Source of the DNA: Pseudomonadales bacterium
GTDB taxonomy: Bacteria; Pseudomonadota; Gammaproteobacteria; Pseudomonadales; Ketobacteraceae
DNA: 64,000 nt
Direction: 5' to 3'
NCBI GenBank assembly: GCA_002708905.1
Contig: PAPM01000025.1
Location: forward strand, 186,001 to 250,000
The notes beneath the pieces are model-generated. The model ran no database searches. It was given only the letters and a program-made list of their open reading frames with translations, and was not told the DNA's origin. The translations under genes were made by a program, and so were the position numbers. Below are positions 33,611 through 42,571 of the stretch, one piece after another (within the stretch, counting starts at the first letter, position 1; each line of letters opens with the position of its first letter).

Positions 33611-34792
33611 TTACCGTTTCAAAATCACTGAGGAACCATGACCGAACAGGCCCTGGTTGGCGGTGATACCCACCTGAGCACCAGCCACCTGTCGGGCACC
33701 GGCCTGACCGCGCAACTGCCAGGTCAACTCACACACCTGGGCAATGGCCTGGGCGGGAACCGCTTCACCAAAGCAGGCCAGTCCGCCGCTGGGATTAATG
33801 GGTAAACGTCCACCCACCCGAGTAGCACCATCGCGTACCAGTTGGGCAGCCTGACCCCGCTCACACAACTGCAGGTCTTCCATCCAGTCCAGTTCCAACG
33901 CTGTGGAAAGATCGTAAACTTCTGCCACGCTCACATCCTGAGGACTAATACCTGCTTCCTCATAGGCTTTCACAGGCAACGCCGCACGAAAGCTGTGAGC
34001 GTCCACCACGGCAGCAGAATCCGTGGCAATATCCGGCATTTCAATCACGGCAGACGCGTAAATAGGTGTCACCGTGGAGATGGCAGCCACTTTCACTGCA
34101 TCAACGCGTCCGATTTTGCGGGCGTATTCCAGGCTGGACACCACCAGGGCCGCACCACCATCAGAGGTGGCACAGATATCCATCAAACGCAGTGGGTCCG
34201 CTACCATATTGGACGCGGCCACATCATCAGCACTGAATTTTTTGCGATAGCGGGCATTGGGGTTTTCAAAGCCGTGTTCAGCATTTTTCACTTTGACCAG
34301 GGCAAAGTCGTCCTGGGAATCGCCGTACATTTCCATGCGACGGCGCGCATAGAGGGCGAAGTACGTGGGGTTGGTAATGCCCAAACGGAAACGTACCCAG
34401 TCCGGATCATCCGGTCGATCCCCTTTTTGCGGTGCCAGGAAACCTTTCGGTGTGGTATCCGCGCCGACCACCAACGCCACGTCGCAGGCACCGGACAGAA
34501 TCTTGCTGCGCGCCGCCGCCAATGCCTGAGAGCCGGAAGCACAAGCCGCATAACTGGTATTCACCTCAGCGCCCTGCCAGCCTAATGCCTGGGCGAAAGT
34601 AGCGCCCGCCACATACCCCGGATAGCCGCAGCGCATAGTGGCGGCACCTGAGACGAAACCAATATCTTTCCAGGCCACACCGGAATCAGCGAGTGCGTCA
34701 CGGGCCGCTTTGACGCCATACTCAGTGAAGTTACGGCCCCACTTTCCCCAGGGGTGCATGCCCACGCCCAGAATTGCAATGTCATTACTCAT
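33611..34792 (-). CDS. Ltp3-like thiolase-superfamily protein (lipid-transfer/aldolase type)
   Basis: The 393-residue protein is a thiolase-fold SCP-x/Ltp type. It keeps the nucleophile region YAACASGSQAL (C84), but where true thiolases have a GHPxGASG histidine it reads NPSGGLACFGEAVPAQAIAQ. The C-terminus GITANQGLFGHGSSVIL retains a late active-site loop. Such proteins pair with DUF35 partners; some (Ltp2 with ChsH2) are retro-aldolases in side-chain removal, others are uncharacterised. The best match from memory is mycobacterial Ltp3. The start at ATG 34792 overlaps the DUF35 stop by 8 bp; the frame is open upstream to 34846. Confidence 0.82.
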   Translation of the reverse strand: MSNDIAILGVGMHPWGKWGRNFTEYGVKAARDALADSGVAWKDIGFVSGAATMRCGYPGYVAGATFAQALGWQGAEVNTSYAACASGSQALAAARSKILSGACDVALVVGADTTPKGFLAPQKGDRPDDPDWVRFRLGITNPTYFALYARRRMEMYGDSQDDFALVKVKNAEHGFENPNARYRKKFSADDVAASNMVADPLRLMDICATSDGGAALVVSSLEYARKIGRVDAVKVAAISTVTPIYASAVIEMPDIATDSAAVVDAHSFRAALPVKAYEEAGISPQDVSVAEVYDLSTALELDWMEDLQLCERGQAAQLVRDGATRVGGRLPINPSGGLACFGEAVPAQAIAQVCELTWQLRGQAGARQVAGAQVGITANQGLFGHGSSVILKR

Positions 34793-35258
34793 AGTCATTA
34801 CTCGCGATGGGTTTCCACTTCCAGGTGATGTGCTCAGCGGCTTCATCTTCGAACAGGGTGTCCAGCACCAGTTCCATTTCCATGCCTGCCTTCAGGTCCG
34901 AAGGATTGACACCTGCCACCACCTGACCCAACACAATCATTTTTTCTTTTGCCAGCTCCACCGCAGCAATAGTGAAGGGAACAAAGGGTTCAGCCGCCAC
35001 ATAGGGCGCCGGCGGCTTATACTCAGCGTTGGTGAATGACCAAACTTTGCCAGTGCGGCTCAGTTCCACGTCATCAAACTGGTCACCGTCGCAGGCGGGG
35101 TTTTTGCAAAAATTTTTGGCTCGCGGAAAATAATAGGTGCCGCAACTGGCACATTGATTGCCAATCAGGTGGGGCTGGTCTTCATTCAGGGTGAACCAGC
35201 CCTCGAGGGCTGGTTGCCTTGTTTTTTTGCCAGCTGCCGCGTTAGTTTCTTCACTCAT
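34785..35258 (-). CDS. DUF35 OB-fold/zinc-ribbon acyl-CoA-binding partner
   Basis: The 157-residue protein has a rubredoxin-like zinc ribbon (CASCGTYYFP, then CKNPAC) followed by an OB-fold (GKVWSFTNAEYKPP, PFTIAAVELAKEKMIVLGQVV). DUF35 proteins bind acyl-CoA and form complexes with Ltp or thiolase-like enzymes. The overlap of its stop with the start of the Ltp3-like gene gives a strong case that the two products form one complex. The N-terminal 20 residues are charged and probably disordered. Confidence 0.85.
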   Translation of the reverse strand: MSEETNAAAGKKTRQPALEGWFTLNEDQPHLIGNQCASCGTYYFPRAKNFCKNPACDGDQFDDVELSRTGKVWSFTNAEYKPPAPYVAAEPFVPFTIAAVELAKEKMIVLGQVVAGVNPSDLKAGMEMELVLDTLFEDEAAEHITWKWKPIASNDYE

Positions 35259-35319
35259 GTCGTCACCGCTGTAATCGAATTGTCGTGCGCTATGGCTACA
35301 TCAACTGAGGATTAAGTCA

Positions 35320-36147
35320 TTAGCGTCTGTCCCCAGGGGGGTTATCCTTGATCTGTTTGGCGCGGAAATTCAGTGGGTCAAGCTGCCCGATGATCTCCAT
35401 TTGTTGAGCTGTCGGCGCCGGGGTTATCGCCACATCACCGGGCACATGAATTTCAAAACCGGTGTTTTCCAATACCTGTTCCACTGACACGCCAGGATGC
35501 AAACTCAACAGCTGTAACATATGATTGGGCCCGTTCCAGTCCATGACACACAGGTCCGTAATCACACGACGGATATCAATATCATCAAAGGAATAGCCTT
35601 TAGGCAGACGTTCCGGGTTATAACCAATGGAACACACCACATCGCATTCGTCTTCCACGAACACCCGCTTGCTGTGGGCCGGGACGAAAAAGGAATTGGC
35701 ATGGTTAATGGAATTACCCGGAAAGCCACGCGCTCCTAGCATCTGCACCTTGGGCTGCTGGTAAGTTCCACCCAATGCGGAAATGTTGGTTTGACCATAG
35801 CGATCAATTTGCGATGGCCCCACCAACGCGTGCCGCTTGCCGCTCCACACGTTGTCAAAAATTCGCGAGACCCCCATCCAGGTTTCCTGGGCCTGCCCCT
35901 CGTGTGAAGATCGGCCACTGACCGGATTTGGATCACTCAACATGAAGGCTTCGGAATCCGTCATCATCATGTCCGGGTTGCAGGTTTTCATCGCCAGACT
36001 GGCCGCCAGGCGGGGCAACAGACCAATGCCCGTCGCCAGAATTTCCCCATCGCCACGGAACGCTTCCGCGGCAGCACAGATCATTAATTCGGCCAGGCTG
36101 AACTCTTTACATGAGTCTTGTGATGAGCCTTGTACTGTCTGATTCAT
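35320..36147 (-). CDS. ipdB: IpdB-like CoA-transferase-family beta subunit, ring-opening hydrolase
   Basis: The 275-residue protein has the CoA-transferase beta fold with LAELMICAAAEAFRGDGEIL and GIGLLPRLAASLAMKT near the N-terminus, and VEDECDVVCSIGYN, VCDMNWNGPNH-like features (here VITDLCVMDWNGPNHML). With IpdA it forms the complex that opens the last ring of COCHEA-CoA by a retro-Claisen-like hydrolysis rather than CoA transfer. It follows ipdA by 42 bp. The assignment rests on the pair, the neighbouring ipdC and echA20, and family resemblance. Confidence 0.85.
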   Translation of the reverse strand: MNQTVQGSSQDSCKEFSLAELMICAAAEAFRGDGEILATGIGLLPRLAASLAMKTCNPDMMMTDSEAFMLSDPNPVSGRSSHEGQAQETWMGVSRIFDNVWSGKRHALVGPSQIDRYGQTNISALGGTYQQPKVQMLGARGFPGNSINHANSFFVPAHSKRVFVEDECDVVCSIGYNPERLPKGYSFDDIDIRRVITDLCVMDWNGPNHMLQLLSLHPGVSVEQVLENTGFEIHVPGDVAITPAPTAQQMEIIGQLDPLNFRAKQIKDNPPGDRR

Positions 36148-36189
36148 TCTTGTATCCCGTTAATATTTCTTTTTACGGATCGCCTGGCA

Positions 36190-37065
36190 TTAATAAACCG
36201 GTAGCGGTAATTTGCGGATGGCATCCAGACCGCCCACCGCTTGCTGGTAATCTTCTTCACTGGCACCGCTTAAAAACTTTTCCTGATAGGCGGCAAACCC
36301 ACCCTCTTTTACCGAGTCAGCGTAAGCCTTGAAGTGCTGGGTGTCGAAACCATAGAGCGGATTGCAGGATGAAGGATGGGCACCGCCGGGAATGGGCACC
36401 ACGCTGTGGGTGTTGGAACGCTCCCAGAACACCTGGCGCGCTTCGTCGCCACCATAAAAATATCCGGTTGCTGCCAGTTCTTCACAACTGACGATGGTGT
36501 GTTTGGCTGCACGGGCAAACCAATCATCCATATAATGATCCGGACCTTTGATCTGGCACACACCACGGGCATCCGCACGATCCACATGAATCAATGACAC
36601 ATCCAGATTCAACGCCGGCATGGCCACCCATTCTTTATCGTCGTAAGGGCTTTCCACCAACTTCAGTTCGGGAGCGTTTTTGATGATATCGGTACCCAAA
36701 CCAATCGCGGTGGGAATATAAGGGAGACGCCAGGCTGCGGCCCTCAAACCCAGCAACATCATGCCTTCGTCCACTTCCATTACATCGATGTCACCTTGCT
36801 GGCGAGCGATGCGGAAGTAAGGCTCCAGGGGAATAAAGTCCAAAGACACAAAGGCGTACACCAGCTTTTTGACTTTTCCCGCAGCACACAGCATGCCCAC
36901 ATCGGCTCCACCATAGGACACCACCGTAAGATCGCTGACATCACTGCGTAACAGTTCGCGCACCAGGGCCATGGGTTTGCGCCTTGGGCCCCAGCCACCG
37001 ATCCCAATGGTCATACCGCTTTTGATGTGGCTGATCGCCTCTTGCGCGGACTGCACTTTATTCAT
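36190..37065 (-). CDS. ipdA: IpdA-like CoA-transferase-family alpha subunit, ring-opening hydrolase
   Basis: The 291-residue protein has a CoA-transferase alpha fold: IKSGMTIGIGGWGPRRKPMA, SYGGADVGMLCAAGKVKKLV and MEVDEGMMLLGLRAAAWRLP, with a conserved glutamate region. It partners IpdB in hydrolytic opening of the final cyclohexenone ring, a step unique to HIP degradation. It is the first gene of the minus-strand ipd operon and is divergent from the FadD3-like gene across 231 bp. Confidence 0.87.
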   Translation of the reverse strand: MNKVQSAQEAISHIKSGMTIGIGGWGPRRKPMALVRELLRSDVSDLTVVSYGGADVGMLCAAGKVKKLVYAFVSLDFIPLEPYFRIARQQGDIDVMEVDEGMMLLGLRAAAWRLPYIPTAIGLGTDIIKNAPELKLVESPYDDKEWVAMPALNLDVSLIHVDRADARGVCQIKGPDHYMDDWFARAAKHTIVSCEELAATGYFYGGDEARQVFWERSNTHSVVPIPGGAHPSSCNPLYGFDTQHFKAYADSVKEGGFAAYQEKFLSGASEEDYQQAVGGLDAIRKLPLPVY

Positions 37066-37202
37066 CGATTGGCTCTCATTTGTTCTTAAGTCTTTTTCTT
37101 AGGCATCCATTTTTCCCTGAAAAAACGCCAACTTATAAGCGATTCAACAGACTGAAAAAATGTGCCTGAGTGCTTATTGGGCATTATGGGAATTTTGCCT
37201 GT

Positions 37203-37237
37203 CACTAAAATCGTCCAAGTGGACTAGGACACTAAAA
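37203..37237. promoter_or_regulatory. candidate operator between ipdA and fadD3
   Basis: The inverted repeat GTCCA-AG-TGGAC (37213-37224) is flanked by two direct copies of CACTAAAA (37203-37210 and 37230-37237). It lies in the divergent promoter of the two HIP-degradation operons, 60 bp before the fadD3 ATG. It does not match the 21-bp dyad of the nucleus genes, which hints at separate control, as KstR and KstR2 do in mycobacteria. Confidence 0.45.
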
Positions 37238-37296
37238 GGCGGTTTAGATACTTTTTTCCTTACCATAAAAGCAAGATTACGCAGGCAACTAACACC

Positions 37297-38883
37297 ATGC
37301 AGACAGTCATCCAGACGCCCATCAATACCATTCCCCAATTGGTGGATCAGGCCGCCGCCCGTTATGGCGACGCATTGTTTCTGGAAGAAGGCGACACCCG
37401 GATCTCCTTCGGCGAATTCGCCCATCAGGTGCGCTCCGTGGTGGCCTCACTGATGGAACTGGGAATACAGCCCGGGGACAGGGTTGCGATCTGGGCACCC
37501 AATATCAGTGAGTGGGTAATTGCCGCCATTGGCGCCCAATGTGCTGGCGCGGTATTAGTGACGCTGAACACCCGTTACAAGGGCAGCGAGGCCGCCTACA
37601 TATTGCAGCAAAGCCGGGCGCGCTTGTTGTTCTGCATCGGTGATTTCCTGGGTTGTGATTACCCGGCCCAGCTTGCTGATGAAGCACTACCTGACTTGGA
37701 ACACACCGTGGTGTTTCGTGGGGAGAGCTGTACCGGTAATGGCACTCATTATCTGAGGTGGGAACAATTCCAGGAGCTTGGAAGCGGTGTGACCGAAGAC
37801 ACGATCCAGCAACGTATGAACAGCGTCAGCGAGAATCATCTATCAGACATTTTATTTACTTCCGGCACCACCGGGCACCCCAAAGGCGTAATGACCAGTC
37901 ACGAGCAAAATCTTCGCGCCTTTACTCATTTTGCCGATATTGTCGGACTGCAACCCGGTGACCGCTATCTGGTCATCAATCCGTTTTTTCACAGTTTTGG
38001 CTACAAGGCCGGCATTCTCGTGTGTCTGTTAAAAGGCGTGACGCTCCTGCCCCATGCTGTATTCAACACCGAAGACATTCTGCACCGCATCAGCAACGAT
38101 CGGATCTCCGTTCTACCCGGCCCGCCAACCTTATTCCAGTCGTTACTGGCGCATCCGCAACTGGACCAGTTTGACCTTTCCAGCCTGAAGCGGGCGACTA
38201 CCGGCGCCGCCGTAATTCCAGTGGAAATGATCCGCCAGATGAAATCCCGCCTTGGTTTTGAAACCGTGATCACGGCCTATGGCCTGACGGAAAGTTGCGG
38301 CCTGGTTACCGCCTGCCGCCAGGGTGACAGCGCCGAGATCATTGCCACTACATCAGGCCGTGCGATCCCCGACGTGGAAGTGCGCTGTGTTGATCAAAAC
38401 AATCAGGAAGTGCCTCGGGGCGAGGCCGGTGAAATTGTGGTGCGGGGCTTCAATGTGATGCAGGGCTACTTTGAAAACGAAGACGCCACCCGGGACACCA
38501 TTGATGCCGATAACTGGTTGCACACCGGGGATATCGGCGTAATGGATGCGGAAGGCAATCTGAAAATAACTGATCGCCTCAAGGACATGTTCATTACCGG
38601 CGGCTTCAACTGTTATCCCGCTGAAATCGAAAAAACCATCGCCAGTCATCCGGACATCATCATGAATGCAGTGATCGGCGTGCCCGATGAGCGCATGGGC
38701 GAAGTGGCCAAAGTATTTGCTGTGCGTTCCGACAACAGTGACTTAACTCCGGAAGCATTAATTGCCTGGTGCCGGGACAATATGGCCAATTATAAAGTAC
38801 CGCGCCAGGTGGCTTTTGTGGACAGCCTTCCCATGAACGCCTCTGGTAAAGTGTTAAAACCCGAACTGAGAGCGCTCTCATAA
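37297..38883 (+). CDS. fadD3: FadD3-like HIP-CoA synthetase
   Basis: The 528-residue ANL ligase has DILFTSGTTGHPKGVM, NPFFHSFGYKAGILVCLLKG, the pocket motif TAYGLTESCGL, LHTGDIGVMD, ITDRLKDMFITGGFNCYPAEIE and NASGKVLKPELR. The FFHSFGYKAGIL and GGFNCYPAE stretches are those of FadD3, the enzyme that attaches CoA to the methylhexahydroindanedione propanoate (HIP) left after ring A/B cleavage. It is divergent from ipdAB and followed by the hsaC-hsaF run, so it links the two halves of the pathway. Confidence 0.87.
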   Translation: MQTVIQTPINTIPQLVDQAAARYGDALFLEEGDTRISFGEFAHQVRSVVASLMELGIQPGDRVAIWAPNISEWVIAAIGAQCAGAVLVTLNTRYKGSEAAYILQQSRARLLFCIGDFLGCDYPAQLADEALPDLEHTVVFRGESCTGNGTHYLRWEQFQELGSGVTEDTIQQRMNSVSENHLSDILFTSGTTGHPKGVMTSHEQNLRAFTHFADIVGLQPGDRYLVINPFFHSFGYKAGILVCLLKGVTLLPHAVFNTEDILHRISNDRISVLPGPPTLFQSLLAHPQLDQFDLSSLKRATTGAAVIPVEMIRQMKSRLGFETVITAYGLTESCGLVTACRQGDSAEIIATTSGRAIPDVEVRCVDQNNQEVPRGEAGEIVVRGFNVMQGYFENEDATRDTIDADNWLHTGDIGVMDAEGNLKITDRLKDMFITGGFNCYPAEIEKTIASHPDIIMNAVIGVPDERMGEVAKVFAVRSDNSDLTPEALIAWCRDNMANYKVPRQVAFVDSLPMNASGKVLKPELRALS

Positions 38884-38925
38884 AACGCTCCCTATAACTG
38901 AAAGAATCACCAAAGGAATATAAAA

Positions 38926-39828
38926 ATGAAAATACACAGCCTGGGATACATCGGCGTAAACAGCACGGACCCAAGTCGCTGGGCGGAATACGGCACCAAG
39001 GTGTTGGGCATGATGGATGTGACCGCACAGTTGACCAGCGACGATAGCGTGTATTTGAAAATGGACGACCGCCCCTGGCGAATCCTGGTGCAAAAATCCG
39101 AGCAGGACAGTTACGCCTTCAGTGGCTGGGAAGTGGCTGGGGAAGACGATTTCACAGCAGCGCTGCACACACTGGAACAAAAAGGCATTCACTTCGAACG
39201 GGCCAGTGCCGATCTGGTGGCACAACGACGGGTGCAGGATCTGGTGAGTTTTTCTGATCCGGACGGCAATCGCCATGAACTCTATTGGGGGCCGGTTTCC
39301 GATTTCGGCCAGTTTGCCTCGCCTGTGGGTATCAAGTCCTTCATTACCGGTGACCAGGGGTTTGGTCACGTGGTTCTGCCCACCCCCAGCTTCGACGGCT
39401 GCTATGACTTCTATAAAAATGTCATGGGCTTTGGGGTGTCCGACCTGATGAAAGTGCGCTTCACTCCAGACCCTGCCGAGCCGGAAAAGCGCCTGTTCTT
39501 CATGCATTGCAACGAACGCCACCACAGCCTGGCGATCTTTGAAAGCCCCATGCCCGCCGGTTGTGTGCATGTGATGGTGGAAGTGGACCGGGTGGACGAA
39601 GTAGGACGAGCCCTGGATCGCATGAAAGCCCATAACGTCAAACTCACCGGCACCCTGGGTCGCCACGCCAATGACCATATGGTGAGCTTCTACATGGCTA
39701 CACCTTCCGGCTTCATGCTGGAATACGGTGCCGAAGGCCGCACTGTGGCGGACTGGAGCCGCTATTCCCCCTTCCAGAGCACTGTCAACAGCTTCTGGGG
39801 CCATGATTTCAGCGTTGGCATGGAGTAA
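38926..39828 (+). CDS. hsaC: HsaC/TesB-like extradiol dioxygenase
   Basis: The 300-residue two-domain vicinal-oxygen-chelate dioxygenase has the iron ligands H148 (GFGHVVLP), H215 (VHVMVEV) and E266 (GFMLEYG), the catalytic H200 (ERHHSL) and Y256. All lie in the order and spacing of BphC-type enzymes. It cleaves the catechol ring of 3,4-DHSA by meta fission. An AAAGGA site precedes the ATG. It is the first gene of the ring A/B set, 42 bp after fadD3, and probably on the same transcript. Confidence 0.92.
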   Translation: MKIHSLGYIGVNSTDPSRWAEYGTKVLGMMDVTAQLTSDDSVYLKMDDRPWRILVQKSEQDSYAFSGWEVAGEDDFTAALHTLEQKGIHFERASADLVAQRRVQDLVSFSDPDGNRHELYWGPVSDFGQFASPVGIKSFITGDQGFGHVVLPTPSFDGCYDFYKNVMGFGVSDLMKVRFTPDPAEPEKRLFFMHCNERHHSLAIFESPMPAGCVHVMVEVDRVDEVGRALDRMKAHNVKLTGTLGRHANDHMVSFYMATPSGFMLEYGAEGRTVADWSRYSPFQSTVNSFWGHDFSVGME

Positions 39829-39928
39829 TCACCACATTTGAATTAGGCCATTTGAGGTAGGACATTTCAGCAGCCGGTTGCGACGATAGCATCAGGATAG
39901 AAAGAGCCAGAGATTAAGAGAAAGGCAT

Positions 39929-40432
39929 ATGACTCAAATACAGTCTCAGACAGACCCAAAAGCGTTTCGTAGCGCCCTGGGGCAGTTTGCCACCGGCGTC
40001 ACCGTAGTCACCACATTGGATAGCCAGGGCAACAAGATCGGAATGACCGCCAACAGCTTCAGTTCCGTTTCCCTGGAACCCATGCTGGTGCTGTGGAGCA
40101 TTGCCCGCACCTCCAATGCCTTTGATGACTTCATCAAAGCCGATCGCTTTGCCATCCATGTGCTGAATTCCGAACAACAGGCCGTCTCCAACCAGTTTGC
40201 CTCCAAATGCCAAGACCGCTTCTGCAATGTGGAACATGGTGAAGGACTTGGCGGGGTGCCGTTACTGAAAGACTACAGCGCCGTATTCCAGTGTCAGACT
40301 GAACATCAATACGATGGTGGTGACCACGTCATCATCGTCGGCCGGGTGCTGGAATTCGATAACCGCGGCCTGCCACCCCTGATTTTTCACGCCGGTCGCT
40401 ATGCCGATCTGGAATTGCCCGTCGCTGTGTAA
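39929..40432 (+). CDS. hsaB: HsaB-like flavin reductase
   Basis: The 167-residue protein is of the flavin-reductase (HpaC) fold. It has FRSALGQFATGVTVVTT at the N-terminus, GMTANSFSSVSLEPMLVLWSI in the FMN/FAD-binding part, and a conserved YDGGDHVIIVGRVLEF near the end. It reduces free flavin with NADH for the partner HsaA. The gene is directly followed (36 bp) by hsaA. AAAGG lies before the ATG. Confidence 0.9.
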   Translation: MTQIQSQTDPKAFRSALGQFATGVTVVTTLDSQGNKIGMTANSFSSVSLEPMLVLWSIARTSNAFDDFIKADRFAIHVLNSEQQAVSNQFASKCQDRFCNVEHGEGLGGVPLLKDYSAVFQCQTEHQYDGGDHVIIVGRVLEFDNRGLPPLIFHAGRYADLELPVAV

Positions 40433-40468
40433 CCACAGCGGATCAATAACAAAAAAGTGAGAACCAAC

Positions 40469-41668
40469 ATGACAGCACAAGAACACAGCCTCCAGGACGT
40501 AACCCCAGAGCTGATCATCCAACGGGCGAAAGATATGATTCCCTATCTGCAGGAGCAGGCTCCCCGCGCTCAGGCAGAGCGCAAGATTCCGGATGAAACC
40601 GTTGCCAAAATGCAGGAGGCCGGATTTTTCCGGGTGCTGCAACCCAAGCGTTGGGGCGGCTATCAGATGGATCCCCAGGTGTTCTTCGAAGTGCAAATGG
40701 CATTGGCAGAAGGCTGCATGTCTACCGCCTGGATTTACGGCGTCATTGCCGTCCACAACTGGCAGATCGCCCTGTTTGATCTGCAGGCCCAGGAAGATGT
40801 TTGGAGCGAAGATACCAGTGTGTTGATCGCATCCTCCTATATGCCGGTGGGCAAAGTGGAACCGGTAGATGGCGGCTTCAAGTTCAGTGGTCGCTGGGCC
40901 TTTTCCAGTGGTTGTGATCATTGCGACTGGGTATTTTTAGGCGGCGTGGTGCCCCCCACAGCCGACAATCCCAATCCGGATTACCGTACCTTCCTGGTTC
41001 CCCGAGGTGATTTCAAGGTGCTGGACACCTGGCATACTTTCGGTCTGCAGGGCACCGGCTCCAACGACATTGTGGTGGACGACGCCTTTGTGCCGGAATA
41101 CCGCACCCACAGTTCACTGGACGGCTTCCGCGGCACCAATCCCGGCATTGATTCGAAAGAGGTTCCCCTCTACAAGATCCCCTTCGGACAACTGTTCCCA
41201 CGAGCAGTTTCAAGCTCCACCATCGGTGCCACCCAGGGTGCCATCAACGCCTATCGAGACGTCGCCTCCAAGCGTGTCGGCACCAACAGCGGCTCCAAAA
41301 CCGCGGAAGATCCCCATGCACAAATGGCCGTTTCCCGCGCCCAGGCTTTGGTGGATCAACTCAAGTTGCGGCTGATGCAATCCTTCGATCACCTGATGGC
41401 AGATGCTAACGCAGGCGTACCCACAGACATCAACCAGCGTATTCAATATCGCTATGAATCTTCGGCGGTGCCGGAAGCCTGTTTGGCAGAAGTGCTGGAG
41501 TTGCAAAAGATGTGTGGCGGTAGAGCAATTTTCACTAACAGTCCTTTGCAACGATTCGTGTTGGATATCCTGGCGGGTCGCGCCCATGTAGCGAATAACC
41601 CTTACCAGTTCGGTCGCAACTATGGCGCCGTACAACTGGGTCTGGAAAACTCGGACTTCTTCCTCTAA
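40469..41668 (+). CDS. hsaA: HsaA-like flavin-dependent 3-HSA 4-hydroxylase
   Basis: The 399-residue protein has an acyl-CoA dehydrogenase-like fold with the flavin monooxygenase features SGRWAFSSGCDHCDWVFLGG, WHTFGLQGTGSNDIVVDDAFVP and a C-terminal HVANNPYQFGRNYG. With reduced flavin from HsaB and oxygen it ortho-hydroxylates 3-HSA to the catechol 3,4-DHSA. The frame is open from a GTG at 40457, but ATG 40469 fits the family better. Confidence 0.9.
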   Translation: MTAQEHSLQDVTPELIIQRAKDMIPYLQEQAPRAQAERKIPDETVAKMQEAGFFRVLQPKRWGGYQMDPQVFFEVQMALAEGCMSTAWIYGVIAVHNWQIALFDLQAQEDVWSEDTSVLIASSYMPVGKVEPVDGGFKFSGRWAFSSGCDHCDWVFLGGVVPPTADNPNPDYRTFLVPRGDFKVLDTWHTFGLQGTGSNDIVVDDAFVPEYRTHSSLDGFRGTNPGIDSKEVPLYKIPFGQLFPRAVSSSTIGATQGAINAYRDVASKRVGTNSGSKTAEDPHAQMAVSRAQALVDQLKLRLMQSFDHLMADANAGVPTDINQRIQYRYESSAVPEACLAEVLELQKMCGGRAIFTNSPLQRFVLDILAGRAHVANNPYQFGRNYGAVQLGLENSDFFL

Positions 41669-41680
41669 GCGGGTGGCCTC

Positions 41681-42547
41681 ATGTCAATGAACCTGTCTCC
41701 CCGCGTGGTTTTGGTCACCGGCGCTTCCCGTGGCGCCGGCAAAGGCATCGCCCAGGCGTTTGGTCGTCTGGGCGATATCGTTTACATCACCGGACGCAGC
41801 CAGAAAGAAGGCGATGCGCCTCTGCCGGGTACCGTTTATGCCACGGCAGAAGCAGTGACCAAATTGGGCGGTGTGGGCGTACCGGTGATTTGCGATCACA
41901 GTGACGACACGCAAGTGGAAAAACTGTTCCAGCAAATCCAGAACGAACGCGGACAACTGGATATTCTGGTGAACAACGCCACCTACCTGCACGATGATCT
42001 GGTACTGCCCGGTCCCTTCTGGGAGAAATCTCTGGACCTGGTGAACATCCTGGATGTGGGTTTGCGTTCCAGTTATGTGGCGAGTTATCACGCCGCCAAG
42101 ATGATGGCGCAACAGAACAGTGGCCTGATCGTCAACACCAGTTCCCCGGGTGCCGCCTGCTACATGCATGGCCCGGCCTACGGTGCGCAAAAAGCCGGTA
42201 GCGACAAGATGATCTGGGATATGGCCCAGGACCTGAAAGCCTTTAACGTGGCTTGCGCCTCTATCTGGATGGGCGTACTGAAAACCGAGCGCCTGGATGC
42301 AGTGATGGCGGCCGACCCGGAAAAATACGCGGCGTTTTTTCAGATGGCGGAATCACCGGAATTCACCGGCCGCATCATTGATGCATTGTACCGGGATAAA
42401 AACCTGATGAATAAAACCGGGCAGGCCTTTATCGGTGCTGAAATCGGCCAGGAATTGGGTGTCTGCGATGTGGACGGTTCGCAACCCCACTCCCATCGCG
42501 ACATGCTGGGCGGACCTCTGACGTATAACCCAGCAATTGTCCAATAA
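41681..42547 (+). CDS. DHRS1-like short-chain dehydrogenase in the hsa operon
   Basis: The 288-residue SDR has the cofactor loop TGASRGAGKGIA, LVNNATYLHDD, VNTSSPGAA and AYGAQKAGSDKM (YxxxK). The extended C-terminal region and the INVxTSS-like pattern resemble the DHRS1 group rather than classical hydroxysteroid dehydrogenases. It lies 12 bp after hsaA and 24 bp before hsaD, so it is part of the ring A/B cleavage transcript. No step between HsaA and HsaD needs an alcohol dehydrogenase, so its role is open; it could act on 17- or side-chain hydroxyls. Confidence 0.83.
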   Translation: MSMNLSPRVVLVTGASRGAGKGIAQAFGRLGDIVYITGRSQKEGDAPLPGTVYATAEAVTKLGGVGVPVICDHSDDTQVEKLFQQIQNERGQLDILVNNATYLHDDLVLPGPFWEKSLDLVNILDVGLRSSYVASYHAAKMMAQQNSGLIVNTSSPGAACYMHGPAYGAQKAGSDKMIWDMAQDLKAFNVACASIWMGVLKTERLDAVMAADPEKYAAFFQMAESPEFTGRIIDALYRDKNLMNKTGQAFIGAEIGQELGVCDVDGSQPHSHRDMLGGPLTYNPAIVQ

Positions 42548-42571
42548 CCTATAAAACAAGGGCAAAACACA

